This document shows, in pieces, positions 22,729 to 31,236 of a stretch of DNA of 47,811 nt. The notes under the pieces were generated by a model, which did not search any database, was not told where the DNA came from, and worked only from the letters and a program-made list of their open reading frames with translations. Position numbers and translations under genes: made by a program. Every line of letters begins with the position of its first letter. The first letter of the stretch is position 1. The stretch is from the NCBI GenBank assembly GCA_016278515.1, contig JADQBR010000059.1, forward strand, positions 1 through 47,811, in the 5' to 3' direction. Source of the stretch: Bacillota bacterium. Lineage in GTDB: Bacteria > Bacillota > JADQBR01.

Positions 22729-24203
22729 GGCAGATGGTTACTTTATTGGCGTTATTTACTCCTTTGATTACGGCCATCAGCTGTTATTTGATAGGCAGGC
22801 CGGCATTACGAAATTGGTTTACCATCGTAGGGGTAATAATTACTTTTGGCTCAAGCTTGACAGTGGCTGGGCAAATATTAACAGGACAAGCGCTAACGAC
22901 AATGGGCGGTTGGCTATACATTGATGCCCTAAGTGCATATTTGTTGGTTATTATCGCTTTAATTGGGATGATGGCAGCTCTTTATTCAATCAATTATATG
23001 CAGCATGAGGTTGACATAGGGATAATTGGACCGTCTCAATTAGCTAGCTATTACTTATTCTTCCATCTATTTATCTTTACCATGATTATGACAGTGATGG
23101 CTAATAACCTGGGACTCTTATGGATAGGCATTGAGGCTACAACTTTAACTTCAGCAATGTTAGTAGGTTTCTACAGGCAGAAAAGCTCCTTAGAGGCGGC
23201 CTGGAAATACATCATTCTCTGCACAGTGGGGATTGCTTTTGCACTATTAGGGGTTATCTTAACCTATTATGCCGCAGGTCAGATCGAGAGTGAGAGTGCC
23301 CGCACTTTAGAATGGACTTTTTTGCTGGCCAACAAACAGCAGTTAGATCCTCAGGTACTGAAACTAGCTTTTATCTTTATTTTAGTAGGATTTGGGACAA
23401 AAGCCGGACTGGCACCTTTACACCACTGGCTGCCTGATGCCCATAGTCAGGCACCTTCTCCTGTCAGCGCTGTCTTATCGGGAGTCCTTTTGAATTGTGC
23501 TCTCTATGGTGTGATTAGGTATCATCTGCTATTATCCCAGGCAATTGGCAGCCAGTTTTCCGGTAACTTACTATTAGTTTTCGGTCTTGTCTCAATGGCC
23601 GTTGCAGTACCTTTTATCTATCTACAATATGACCTGAAAAGGTTATTAGCTTATTCTAGTGTGGAACACATGGGCATCATTGCGGTCGGAATTGGTTTAG
23701 GTGGTAAATTGGGTTTATACGGGGCCAGTTTGCATTTTTTAAACCATGCCGTAGCTAAATCATTGCTATTTTTTACGGCAGGCTCCATCACTCAACATTA
23801 TGGTACTAGGCAAATAGCCCGTATCAGGGGTGCCATAACAGCCTTACCCATTTCTGGGGTGCTGCTCTTTGTCGGAAGTTTAGCAATTACGGGGGTTCCT
23901 CCCTTCAACGTCTTTGTCAGCGAGTTTAGTATTATCAGTGGCGGCTTTGCTCAGGGGAGATATGTAGCGAGCGGATTGTTTTTGCTCTTTATTTCTTTAA
24001 TCTTTGCAGGCTTCATGTATCATGTATTGCGGATGGTCTTGGGCACCAAACCTAAAAATTTAGCGATTGGTCGTGAAAATTGGCTAAGTGTAACGGCTAT
24101 GGGGATTCCTTTAGTATTAATCTTGGTATTAGGACTATACATTCCATCCTTATTAGATAATATGTTAAGCGAAGTTCTGGTGGTATTAAGGGGAGGTAAG
24201 TAA
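22725..24203 (+). CDS. hyfF: hydrogenase-4 component F-like proton-pumping subunit
   Basis: A 492-residue NuoN/NuoM-type subunit with about 14 helices. Typical segments: GLLWIGIEATTLTSAMLVGFY (Glu in helix 5), FGTKAGLAPLHHWLPDAHSQ then APSPVSAVLSGVLLN, LKRLLAYSSVEHMGIIAVG, and FLNHAVAKSLLFFTAGSI. Second antiporter-like module beside HyfB, so the complex should have two ion-translocating subunits and conserve energy. Overlaps hyfE by 4 bases and is one base from hyfG. Confidence 0.92.
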   Translation: MRQMVTLLALFTPLITAISCYLIGRPALRNWFTIVGVIITFGSSLTVAGQILTGQALTTMGGWLYIDALSAYLLVIIALIGMMAALYSINYMQHEVDIGIIGPSQLASYYLFFHLFIFTMIMTVMANNLGLLWIGIEATTLTSAMLVGFYRQKSSLEAAWKYIILCTVGIAFALLGVILTYYAAGQIESESARTLEWTFLLANKQQLDPQVLKLAFIFILVGFGTKAGLAPLHHWLPDAHSQAPSPVSAVLSGVLLNCALYGVIRYHLLLSQAIGSQFSGNLLLVFGLVSMAVAVPFIYLQYDLKRLLAYSSVEHMGIIAVGIGLGGKLGLYGASLHFLNHAVAKSLLFFTAGSITQHYGTRQIARIRGAITALPISGVLLFVGSLAITGVPPFNVFVSEFSIISGGFAQGRYVASGLFLLFISLIFAGFMYHVLRMVLGTKPKNLAIGRENWLSVTAMGIPLVLILVLGLYIPSLLDNMLSEVLVVLRGGK

Positions 24204-24204
24204 A

Positions 24205-25794
24205 ATGGCAGCAAAAGAACCGGATCTTATTCAGTTATTATTGCAGGAATTTAGCCAGCAGACTAAATTTATGGGAGCTAAAGCTGGTAATGAATACTAT
24301 TTAGAAGTATCCAAAGAAGCTCTACCGGAGGTGAGCAGCTATCTGGTTAAGCATCTGCGAGCTTCCCTGGCTACTATGATTGGAAATGACGAACGCAGTA
24401 TTAATGGCAGTTTCCGCCTATACTATTATTTTGCCGTTGAGTATGAAGAAATCTTTATAGTTCTAACCAGTGCCATAAATCCTGTTGAACCGGCTTTTCC
24501 TTCCATCACGCCATTAGTGCCGTCTGCCCAATGGTATGAACGAGAAGTGCAAGATATGTTTGGGTTAAAGCCTGTCGGCCATCCTGACCCTAGGCGGCTA
24601 GTCCTTCATCATGATTGGCCCCAAGGAACCCATCCTCTCCGTAAGGATTTTAATCTAGATTCCTTAGAAAAGCTGCCGTCATCTGACTATCCTTTTGGTG
24701 AAATAGACGGAACGGGACCTTTTTATGTACCGGTGGGGCCAATTCACGCCGGTATAATTGAGCCGGGACATTTTAGATTTAGTGTAGCTGGGGAAACTAT
24801 TCTAAATTTAGAAGCTAGGTTGTTTTATGCCCATCGGGGTGTGGAGAAACTGGCGGAAGGCGGTAGCCTGGAAGCAGGTTTGAACCTGGCTGAGCGGGTC
24901 TGCGGTACCTGTGCCTTTTCCCATAGTGTCTCTTTTTGTCAAGCTATTGAGCGTGCAGCCAATGTCCAGATACCCGAGAGAGCCTTATTTGTCCGAACAA
25001 TATTACTAGAAATGGAACGCTTATATAACCATATTGGCGATGTTGGGAATATCTGTGCTGGAGTAGGGCTTGCTTTAGGAACCAGCCATGGTAACCGCAT
25101 TAAGGAAGCGATTCTACAGTTAAACCAAGATTTGACCGGCAGCCGTTTTTTAAGAGGGATTAATGCTATGGGTGGTCTAAAGAAGGATATTTCTGATCAG
25201 CAGCTTGCTGCATTAAAGACTAAATTGGAGCAATTAGCTGGCGACTTTACTGATTTAGCAGAAATTTTACTGGAGCATGATTCTTTGATTCAGAGGTTGA
25301 GGGGTACAGGGAGGCTATCTTTAGTAGCTGTGGAAGATTTAGGGGTAGTTGGACCCTCGGCCAGAGCTTCAGGCTGTATCAAGGATTGGCGTAAAGTATT
25401 CCCTCATGGAGTGTATGGACAGCTGGAATTTGAGGTAGCTGGAGAAACATCAGGGGATGTACTGGCCCGACTTAAAGTGCGTGTCAATGAGGTGAAAACT
25501 TCTTTTGATTTGATATTCCAATTGGTTTCCCAGATCCCTGCTGGCGCCATAGTGCAACCTGTGGGAGAGTTAGTTCCTTATCAAGCGGCTCTTGGGTGGA
25601 GTGAATCGGCTCGTGGCAATAACTTGCATTGGGTAATGATTGGCCCGGGTAATAATATTTTCCGCTATCGCATTCGTTCTGCTTCTTACTGTAATTGGCC
25701 GGCTGTACCTTTAGCTGTTCAGGGAGATATTATACCGGATTTTCCTCTAATTAATAAAAGTTTTGAGTTATGCTATGCTTGCACAGATCGATAG
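24205..25794 (+). CDS. hyfG: group 4 NiFe hydrogenase large subunit (HycE/HyfG-like)
   Basis: Catalytic subunit, 529 residues. Residues 1-150 are a NuoC-like domain (AQWYEREVQDMFGLKPVGHP, then HPLRKDF). The rest is the NuoD/NiFe large-subunit fold: IEPGHFRFSVAGETI, YAHRGVEKLAEG, the first Ni ligand motif RVCGTCAFSHS, and the second pair at the very end (CYAC in FELCYACTDR). All four Ni-binding cysteines are present, so it is a hydrogenase, not a complex I relative. The usual DP before the last CxxC is EL. The protein stops right after CTDR, without the C-terminal extension that a HycI-type protease removes in many NiFe enzymes. Confidence 0.93.
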   Translation: MAAKEPDLIQLLLQEFSQQTKFMGAKAGNEYYLEVSKEALPEVSSYLVKHLRASLATMIGNDERSINGSFRLYYYFAVEYEEIFIVLTSAINPVEPAFPSITPLVPSAQWYEREVQDMFGLKPVGHPDPRRLVLHHDWPQGTHPLRKDFNLDSLEKLPSSDYPFGEIDGTGPFYVPVGPIHAGIIEPGHFRFSVAGETILNLEARLFYAHRGVEKLAEGGSLEAGLNLAERVCGTCAFSHSVSFCQAIERAANVQIPERALFVRTILLEMERLYNHIGDVGNICAGVGLALGTSHGNRIKEAILQLNQDLTGSRFLRGINAMGGLKKDISDQQLAALKTKLEQLAGDFTDLAEILLEHDSLIQRLRGTGRLSLVAVEDLGVVGPSARASGCIKDWRKVFPHGVYGQLEFEVAGETSGDVLARLKVRVNEVKTSFDLIFQLVSQIPAGAIVQPVGELVPYQAALGWSESARGNNLHWVMIGPGNNIFRYRIRSASYCNWPAVPLAVQGDIIPDFPLINKSFELCYACTDR

Positions 25795-25822
25795 AAGTAA
25801 TGGACTAAAAGGAGCGAAGATT

Positions 25823-26293
25823 ATGTTAGGTATTTTAATGAAGTCATGGCGGGTTGGAATAGTGACTAGAAATCAACAGGCCAAAAATAGAAAATTTGGG
25901 CGTTCATGGCATATTCGCCATGTGGATTGCGGATCTTGCAACGGTTGTGACTGGGAGATGAATGCTCTGTTAAATCCTATTTACGACTTGCAACGCTATG
26001 GTTTGGATTTTGTAGCCTCACCCCGGCATGCCGATATTCTGATGGTAACCGGATCTGTCACTAAACATTTGCAGGTTGCTCTGAAGAAAACCTTTGATGC
26101 GACTCCGGCTCCAAAAATAGTGATTGCTTTGGGAGACTGTGCGTCTAATGGCGGCATTTTTAAAGACAGCTACGCTACTTTGGGTGGGGTGGATAAGGTT
26201 ATTCCAGTTAGCATAAAGATTCCCGGCTGTCCACCATCCCCACAGGAGATATTGGACGTATTACTGGCGCAGTTACAGAAAAAAGTAGTGTGA
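25823..26293 (+). CDS. hyfI: group 4 NiFe hydrogenase small subunit (HycG/HyfI-like)
   Basis: A 156-residue electron-transfer subunit, NuoB family, holding the proximal [4Fe-4S] cluster. Ligands visible: CGSC..C region (HVDCGSCNGCDWEMNAL), Cys in ALGDCASNGG, and IPGCPPSPQEI. I place the start at ATG 25823, which has AAAGGAG 8 bases upstream, rather than at the ATG 25763 inside hyfG. Last catalytic gene of the operon. No ferredoxin-like HyfA or HyfH/NuoI-type subunit is encoded in the operon, so the electron partner must come from elsewhere. Confidence 0.92.
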   Translation: MLGILMKSWRVGIVTRNQQAKNRKFGRSWHIRHVDCGSCNGCDWEMNALLNPIYDLQRYGLDFVASPRHADILMVTGSVTKHLQVALKKTFDATPAPKIVIALGDCASNGGIFKDSYATLGGVDKVIPVSIKIPGCPPSPQEILDVLLAQLQKKVV

Positions 26294-26350
26294 CCAGGGA
26301 TATTATGGTAAACTGGTGGTAGCAAAACCACTAGCTAGGAGGTTAATAAT

Positions 26351-26698
26351 TTGCAAAGGGAATTATTTCAATTTGAAGCTGATTTCTTTAAGGCACTATC
26401 TCACCCCATTCGCATTGGCATTTTAGAAAACCTCCGTTTAGGAGATAGGAATGTAAATGAGTTGTGTCAGCTATTAAGTTTAGAAGGCTCAGCAGTAAGT
26501 CAACAATTAGCCGTGTTAAGGGCAAAAAATATAGTAGTTGGTATTAAGGAAGGGACAAAGGTTACTTATTCGGTCAGGGATCCGCTTATTTTTCAGCTAT
26601 TAGATGGTGCTCGACAAATCTTTGATAATCACTTAGCCGAAACCCTATCACAGTGGCAGGAAATCAAACAGGAAATTAGTAAGACCAGGGGTGAATAA
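26351..26698 (+). CDS. ArsR-family winged-helix regulator
   Basis: A 115-residue dimeric repressor type: ADFFKALSHPIRIGILENL, then NVNELCQLLSLEGSAVSQQLAVL (recognition helix) and the GIKEGTKVTYSV wing. The CxC metal motif of ArsR/SmtB (ELCVCDL) is not present; a single Cys is in the equivalent helix (ELCQLL), so thiol or redox sensing is possible and classic metal sensing is unlikely. TTG start with AGGAGG 9 bases upstream. An inverted repeat gtggt/accac (26316-26331) lies just before it. Fifty-seven bases after hyfI, so it could regulate the hydrogenase operon. Confidence 0.87.
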   Translation: MQRELFQFEADFFKALSHPIRIGILENLRLGDRNVNELCQLLSLEGSAVSQQLAVLRAKNIVVGIKEGTKVTYSVRDPLIFQLLDGARQIFDNHLAETLSQWQEIKQEISKTRGE

Positions 26699-26714
26699 TA
26701 CCTCTGGTCTTTTA
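26682..26714 (+). terminator. terminator after the arsR-type gene
   Basis: agaccaggggt (26682-26692) pairs with acctctggtct (26700-26710), followed by tttt. The stem overlaps the last codons and stop, a compact end to the hydrogenase region. Confidence 0.85.
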
Positions 26715-26784
26715 ATGAAATGCAGCCGTTAATATGGCATAAACCAGAGGTAGGGAAAACAAGTTTTATATCCAAAACTATGGG

Positions 26785-27762
26785 GTGATGACAATTAAAA
26801 AAGTAGTTATTTTAACAACCGGTGGTACAGTTGCCAGCATGTACAATCAAAAGACTGGTCTATTAACATCGGGTAAGCTTGAAGGGGAAAAACTGGTAGA
26901 GATGTGTAACCTGCCTGATGACATTGAACTAACGGTTGAATCAGTTTGTCAGGTGTCCAGTACAGCCATGGACTTCGAAACGGTAATTAAGCTAATGAAT
27001 AGGATTAAAGAGATATTCGAAGATGATTCGGTAAGTGGGGTTGTTGTTACGCATGGTAGTGTCACATTAGAAGAAACGGCTTACTTCTTGGGCATAACTA
27101 TAGCTGACAGCAGGCCCGTGGTAGTGACCGGATCACAGCGAGGGCCATTGGAGCTAGGAACTGATGCACTACTTAACATTAGGCAGGCTGTTTTGGTAGC
27201 TGCTGAGGATAATTGCCGGAAAATGGGTACAATAGTTGTTTTTAATGAAAAAATATTTCCGGCTCGTCATGTGAAAAAAGTACACGCTTACAATGTCAAT
27301 GGGTTTGACTCACCTGGGTTTGGTTATTTTGGTTATGTAGATAGGGATGAGGTATACATTTACCAAAAACCTGTCAGAAGGGAAACCTACCAGTTAAAAG
27401 AACCTATCCCTATAGTAGATATAGTTAAGTTTGGCTTAGGTTCAGACGGCAGGTTTATTCAACATGCAATAGACAGTGGGGCTAAAGGTATTGTTTTGGA
27501 GGCGGGCGGCAGGGGGCATGCCCCCCGGGAGTCAGTCGGGATTATTGACCAGGCGTTAGAGGAAGGGATCAAGGTAGTACTGACCACCTCCTGCTTGGAA
27601 GGGCAGGTCTACCCGGTTTATGATTATGTTGGCGGCACTGCCGATTTGGAAAAACGCGGGGTAATCCTTGGTAAGGACTATGACAGTAAGAAGGCACGGA
27701 TAAAACTTAGTGTACTTTTAGCAACAGGCATAGAAACTATTGAAGAGAAATTTAAGAATTAG
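26785..27762 (+). CDS. asparaginase-family protein with altered catalytic motif
   Basis: Member of the bacterial asparaginase/glutaminase fold (325 residues, cytoplasmic, no signal peptide). The first motif is normal: ILTTGGTVAS with the nucleophilic Thr. The second motif, usually THGTDTLEET, reads THGSVTLEET: Thr to Ser and the substrate-binding Asp to Val. The Lys region (RHVKKVHAYNVNGFDSPGFG) is kept. The protein may therefore have weak or different activity, such as another amide or a D-amino acid substrate. The start is unclear: GTG 26785 and ATG 26788 sit directly on the GGGG site. It is a single-gene unit closed by a two-way terminator. Confidence 0.85.
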   Translation: MMTIKKVVILTTGGTVASMYNQKTGLLTSGKLEGEKLVEMCNLPDDIELTVESVCQVSSTAMDFETVIKLMNRIKEIFEDDSVSGVVVTHGSVTLEETAYFLGITIADSRPVVVTGSQRGPLELGTDALLNIRQAVLVAAEDNCRKMGTIVVFNEKIFPARHVKKVHAYNVNGFDSPGFGYFGYVDRDEVYIYQKPVRRETYQLKEPIPIVDIVKFGLGSDGRFIQHAIDSGAKGIVLEAGGRGHAPRESVGIIDQALEEGIKVVLTTSCLEGQVYPVYDYVGGTADLEKRGVILGKDYDSKKARIKLSVLLATGIETIEEKFKN

Positions 27763-27787
27763 CTAGACACAAGTAGGTTAACTCTTT

Positions 27788-27826
27788 AAATCCCTGGTCT
27801 TTCATTCTTTCACCAGGGATTTCTTG
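27788..27826. terminator. two-way terminator between asparaginase-like gene and ung
   Basis: aaatccctggt (27788-27798) and accagggattt (27812-27822) with T runs on both strands serve the two convergent genes. Confidence 0.85.
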
Positions 27827-27843
27827 TACGCTTTTTTCAATTT

Positions 27844-28518
27844 CTATATATTTTCAATTTGCCAGTCAATAGGTTCCTTACCTATTGAGATAAGGAAATT
27901 ATTAGCTTTAGAAAAAGGTTTGCTTCCGAAGAAACCTCTATGTGCAGATAGTGGGCTGGGATGAACAGATTTTATAATGTAATGTCTAGAATTCTTTATT
28001 ATATTTAGTTTAGATTGAGCATTTCTCCCCCATAATATGAAAACAATAGGCTCTGCTCTATTATTTAATGAATGAATTATCTTATCCGTAAAGTGTTCCC
28101 AACCTATGTTTTTATGAGAATTTGCTTGGCCTGCTCTCACTGTTAATACAGTATTGAGAAGCATAACCCCTTGGTCAGCCCATTTTTTTAAATAACCATT
28201 ATTGGGAACATAACAGCCTAAATCACTATTTAGTTCTTTATAGATATTCATAAGAGAAGGAGGTGTTGGTACTTCTGGTTTTACGGAAAAGCTCAAACCA
28301 TGGGCCTGATTAGGACCATGATATGGGTCTTGGCCTAATATAACCACTTTTACACCCTTAAACTCTGCATAGTGTATAGCATTAAATATATCATACATAT
28401 TTGGATAAATAGTTTTTGTCCTATATTCATTAATCAAAAACTTTCTAAGTTTCAAGTAGTAATCTCTTTCAAATTCATCGTCTAATAAATTTTGCCAATC
28501 ATTTTTTAGTATTTGCAT
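27844..28518 (-). CDS. ung: uracil-DNA glycosylase
   Basis: Family 1 UDG, removes uracil from DNA in base-excision repair. The 224 residues include the catalytic [18 protein letters not shown] (Asp activates water), the VPTPPSL segment, [19 protein letters not shown] with the uracil-binding region, and the DNA-intercalating [11 protein letters not shown]. Length and motifs are standard. ATG with GGGGGG 8 bases upstream. Monocistronic. Confidence 0.97.
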   Translation of the reverse strand: MQILKNDWQNLLDDEFERDYYLKLRKFLINEYRTKTIYPNMYDIFNAIHYAEFKGVKVVILGQDPYHGPNQAHGLSFSVKPEVPTPPSLMNIYKELNSDLGCYVPNNGYLKKWADQGVMLLNTVLTVRAGQANSHKNIGWEHFTDKIIHSLNNRAEPIVFILWGRNAQSKLNIIKNSRHYIIKSVHPSPLSAHRGFFGSKPFSKANNFLISIGKEPIDWQIENI

Positions 28519-28596
28519 GTCAATCCCCCCAATAAATTATAACAAAAAAACTGAGGGAAAGTCATTAAAATCAGGTTATGGAGATGCATTTATGAT

Positions 28597-28640
28597 AAAA
28601 ACACCCCAAAGCTGTGAGTTCCAAACTCCAGCAGGGGTGT
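28597..28640 (-). terminator. terminator of the UbiB-like operon
   Basis: On the minus strand acacccc pairs with ggggtgt around a partly paired loop (cagc/gctg), followed by tttta. Lies 30 bases after the last gene of the operon. Confidence 0.75.
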
Positions 28641-28670
28641 AGGGAGGTTGCTTTATTAATTAGGTAGATA

Positions 28671-28916
28671 TTACTTGCAGTCGTGATTTTTCTTATGCAT
28701 TTCAACAAACTTCTCATGAATTTTTTTAAAATGGTCGTGAGGGCCAAACTGGATCCCTGCTTTAGAGGCTTTCTTTTTATAATCTACAAAGGCTAATAGG
28801 GCTTCCAGCTTTTTCTTTAAATCTTCTTTATCACCTTTAAATTCCAGTGCGAAACCCGCATCGGTCTCTTTTAGCTCAACCTCAGCGTCCATAAAGATTT
28901 CCTTGAATGCAAACAT
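28671..28916 (-). CDS. small His/Lys-rich protein, 81 residues
   Basis: Not recognised. Hydrophilic, with an early acidic part (MDAEVELKETDAGFALEFKG), a helical Lys/Glu middle (KEDLKKKLEALLAFVDYKKK) and a His-rich end (GPHDHFKKIHEKFVEMHKKN) finishing in HDCK; five His and a Cys in the last 25 residues could bind metal. Excellent AAAGGAGGTG site before the ATG at 28916. Third gene of the operon with the redoxin-like and UbiB-like genes, 15 bases after the latter. Confidence 0.7.
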   Translation of the reverse strand: MFAFKEIFMDAEVELKETDAGFALEFKGDKEDLKKKLEALLAFVDYKKKASKAGIQFGPHDHFKKIHEKFVEMHKKNHDCK

Positions 28917-28931
28917 GAATTCACCTCCTTT

Positions 28932-30596
28932 CTACGGATGAAATTTAGGTTTTGCAAATCCTGGCGGCGGAGCATTATCCTCTTCCTTGTGCCTTGCAAT
29001 CCGGCGACGGTTAATTCTTTTTGGCGGTCGTTTAGCAAAAAGACTAATAAATAATATCCCGCCAAATAGCAGCATTGCCATCCAGCCCATTTCTGCACCG
29101 GGCTTGTCCGCTGCATGAAGAATAGCAGCGATTAAACCGCTACCTACGGCAAGTATGGCCCAGATAATACCGTTCAGCAATTTCTGTAAATTGGCTAGCT
29201 GGTCCGTTTGGTTCTCTCCCAGACTTCTAAGTTCTTTTTCTAATCCAACCACATGCCGAGGGATATCATAAAATTCTCGCAATCTGATCAAAACCGCTTT
29301 AAGGTTAAAGGCTTCTTTGCCCCAAGTAAAACCGGCGTTTTTATTTTCACTGCCGCCAATACCCAGGGATTCAGTGACTGATTTCATGAAATTAAAGTCG
29401 TTGTCCAGTCCGTAGCATACCCCCATTAATGTAGAAAAAGTCTTACCTAGGAAGAGTACATTGGCCGGAAGCTGAAAGGGCTGAGAATAAAGAAAGCCTC
29501 GTACTTCTTCGGCCATTTCCTGCCCCTCTCCCATATCTTTTACCGCATTCAACAAAAATTCCATAGCCTCTTCCAACTGGCCCCGCTCTACCCCTGCACG
29601 GACAAATCCCAATTTTTCAAGTGCAAGGGAAAACTGCCTGCTGTCACTTGCTATTAATGCCGCCATCAATTGAAAAAATTCCTGTTTTTGACCGGCGCTA
29701 ATACTGCTTACCATGCCAAAGTCCAGTAGTATCAACTGCCCTTTAGAGTTGACCAAAATATTTCCGGGATGAGGGTCTGCATGAAAGAACTCTGTCTCCA
29801 TCACTTGGTGCCAGAATACCTCGAAAAGCCGCCCGCTTAATTTATTCCTATCAATTTCCCAAGAGGAGAGAGTATTATATTCGTTTACCTTGACGCCCTC
29901 CATATATTCCATGGTCAATACGCGTCTTGAGGTAAAGTCCCAGTAAATCTTTGGCACCAATACGTCATCAAAAACGACCAACTCCTGGGCCAGTCTCTGG
30001 GCATTCTGGCCTTCCCCCTTTAGGTCCAATTCTCTTTTGGTAGTATGTTCAAACTCCTTAAATATGGAAAGAAGGTCATACTCCCTGCCCCAACGAGTAT
30101 ACCGCCTGGCTGCTTCTGTTACCCACCGCAGTGCCAAAAGGTCAGTACTAACTAGTCGATCTATATTGGGCTTTAGCACCTTTACAGCTACCACATTTCC
30201 ATCAGGCAGTATCGCTTTGTGCACCTGTCCCAATGAAGCCGAGGCTAGGGGTTCTTTTTGCAGCGTTAACCCAGTGGCCCCCAATTCCGCTGCTATAATC
30301 CCCTCGATTTCAGAAAAACTAGCAGCAGACGCAGCATCCTGGAGGTCGGAAAGTTCCTTAGTGTACTCCTCCGGAAGGACATCCACATGTACACTGATAA
30401 ATTGCCCCAGCTTTATCAAAAGGCCGCCTAATTGGTCAGCCTTTTTGCGGAAACGTTTTGCCTGGGAAGTATAAACTGCTCGGTAGTCACTTTCCGTAAC
30501 TCGCCGGCGTCGCACTTTCTTCTTAATCCGTAGGGCTACAAAGTCTTTAAAAAAGCTGCCAAAAAGCATCAATACAGCAACAAAGCGTTTTACCAT
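28932..30596 (-). CDS. AarF/UbiB (ABC1) family atypical kinase
   Basis: About 554 residues. Kinase-like core: the family-specific KLGQF (KxGQ) segment near residue 50, VAVKVLKPNI with the ATP-site Lys, FHADPHPGNILV catalytic loop and LLDFGMV metal motif. The C-terminus has two membrane helices (AILAVGSGLIAAIL; WMAMLLFGGILFISLFA) and a basic tail, as in UbiB/COQ8 proteins, which support quinone or lipid metabolism. In an organism with no visible ubiquinone genes the role is open. I take ATG 30596, 5 bases after the upstream stop; ATG 30635 would overlap that gene. Confidence 0.88.
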   Translation of the reverse strand: MVKRFVAVLMLFGSFFKDFVALRIKKKVRRRRVTESDYRAVYTSQAKRFRKKADQLGGLLIKLGQFISVHVDVLPEEYTKELSDLQDAASAASFSEIEGIIAAELGATGLTLQKEPLASASLGQVHKAILPDGNVVAVKVLKPNIDRLVSTDLLALRWVTEAARRYTRWGREYDLLSIFKEFEHTTKRELDLKGEGQNAQRLAQELVVFDDVLVPKIYWDFTSRRVLTMEYMEGVKVNEYNTLSSWEIDRNKLSGRLFEVFWHQVMETEFFHADPHPGNILVNSKGQLILLDFGMVSSISAGQKQEFFQLMAALIASDSRQFSLALEKLGFVRAGVERGQLEEAMEFLLNAVKDMGEGQEMAEEVRGFLYSQPFQLPANVLFLGKTFSTLMGVCYGLDNDFNFMKSVTESLGIGGSENKNAGFTWGKEAFNLKAVLIRLREFYDIPRHVVGLEKELRSLGENQTDQLANLQKLLNGIIWAILAVGSGLIAAILHAADKPGAEMGWMAMLLFGGILFISLFAKRPPKRINRRRIARHKEEDNAPPPGFAKPKFHP

Positions 30597-30603
30597 TAAT
30601 AAT

Positions 30604-31089
30604 CTATTGACCTTCACAGCGATCACATCTCTCATCCCATAGAGTATTTATAATACCGTCAACATCCAACATGTTATGTCCCGCCTCAAAACAGCGAAGG
30701 TCTTCAACTAGACCATCCCTGTTCAGCCACGCCGCCGCCTCACGAACCTTGGGACTATAATCCGTATCCCCCGCTAATTTAAGTCCAAGCTCATCACTCA
30801 ACTTAAGTTGGTAATCGCTGACTAAGGGGAAAGTGATATTCAAAGACAGGGACAAAAAGTTTAAGGCAAATATATTCTCCGGGCATACGCCCACCGGCAA
30901 ATAATCTAGTTCCTTTAAATCCTCCAGGCGGGCCTGGGTTTGACATAGATTTACCACACTATTGGGTTCAAATGCAAAAGCAAAAAATATCAACAGTACC
31001 TTATGCTGTGACAGTTGATCCCTGAGTATCAAGTTTCCGCCAATCGTACTGGGTATTCTCTTTGTTATGATTTCCTTGGTTAATCTCAT
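30604..31089 (-). CDS. peroxiredoxin-like (thioredoxin-fold) protein
   Basis: A 161-residue thioredoxin-fold protein of the AhpC/TSA type. The segment VLLIFFAFAFEPNSVVNLCQ places a Cys where the peroxidatic Cys sits, but the Thr three residues before it (PxxxTxxC) is Val. The following VGVCPENIFALNFLSLSLNI then TFPLVSDYQLKLSDELGL match the family. It ends in CDRCEGQ, a CxxC tail. So a thiol oxidoreductase is likely; full peroxidase activity is less so. The ATG at 31089 has AAGGAGG 7 bases upstream; the frame extends to 31146 without a site. First gene of the operon. Confidence 0.72.
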   Translation of the reverse strand: MRLTKEIITKRIPSTIGGNLILRDQLSQHKVLLIFFAFAFEPNSVVNLCQTQARLEDLKELDYLPVGVCPENIFALNFLSLSLNITFPLVSDYQLKLSDELGLKLAGDTDYSPKVREAAAWLNRDGLVEDLRCFEAGHNMLDVDGIINTLWDERCDRCEGQ

Positions 31090-31236
31090 TAAATACCTCC
31101 TTATGTTGCAATACCTATGCAGCAATAGTATAGTATTAGTAAACATAATTTTATTATACTTAACATTATCATACCAGTAAATGTTCTTCCTATCAATATA
31201 ATTTTAATATTACTAAACTTATTTCGGAGGTAAATT

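Noticed and set aside
26300-26345. Separate promoter for the ArsR-type gene
   Set aside because: A TATTAT box is present but no -35 at suitable distance; the inverted repeat may be an operator or only chance, so no promoter is claimed.
30037-30474. 145-residue plus-strand frame
   Set aside because: Antisense to the UbiB-like gene; no homology pattern.
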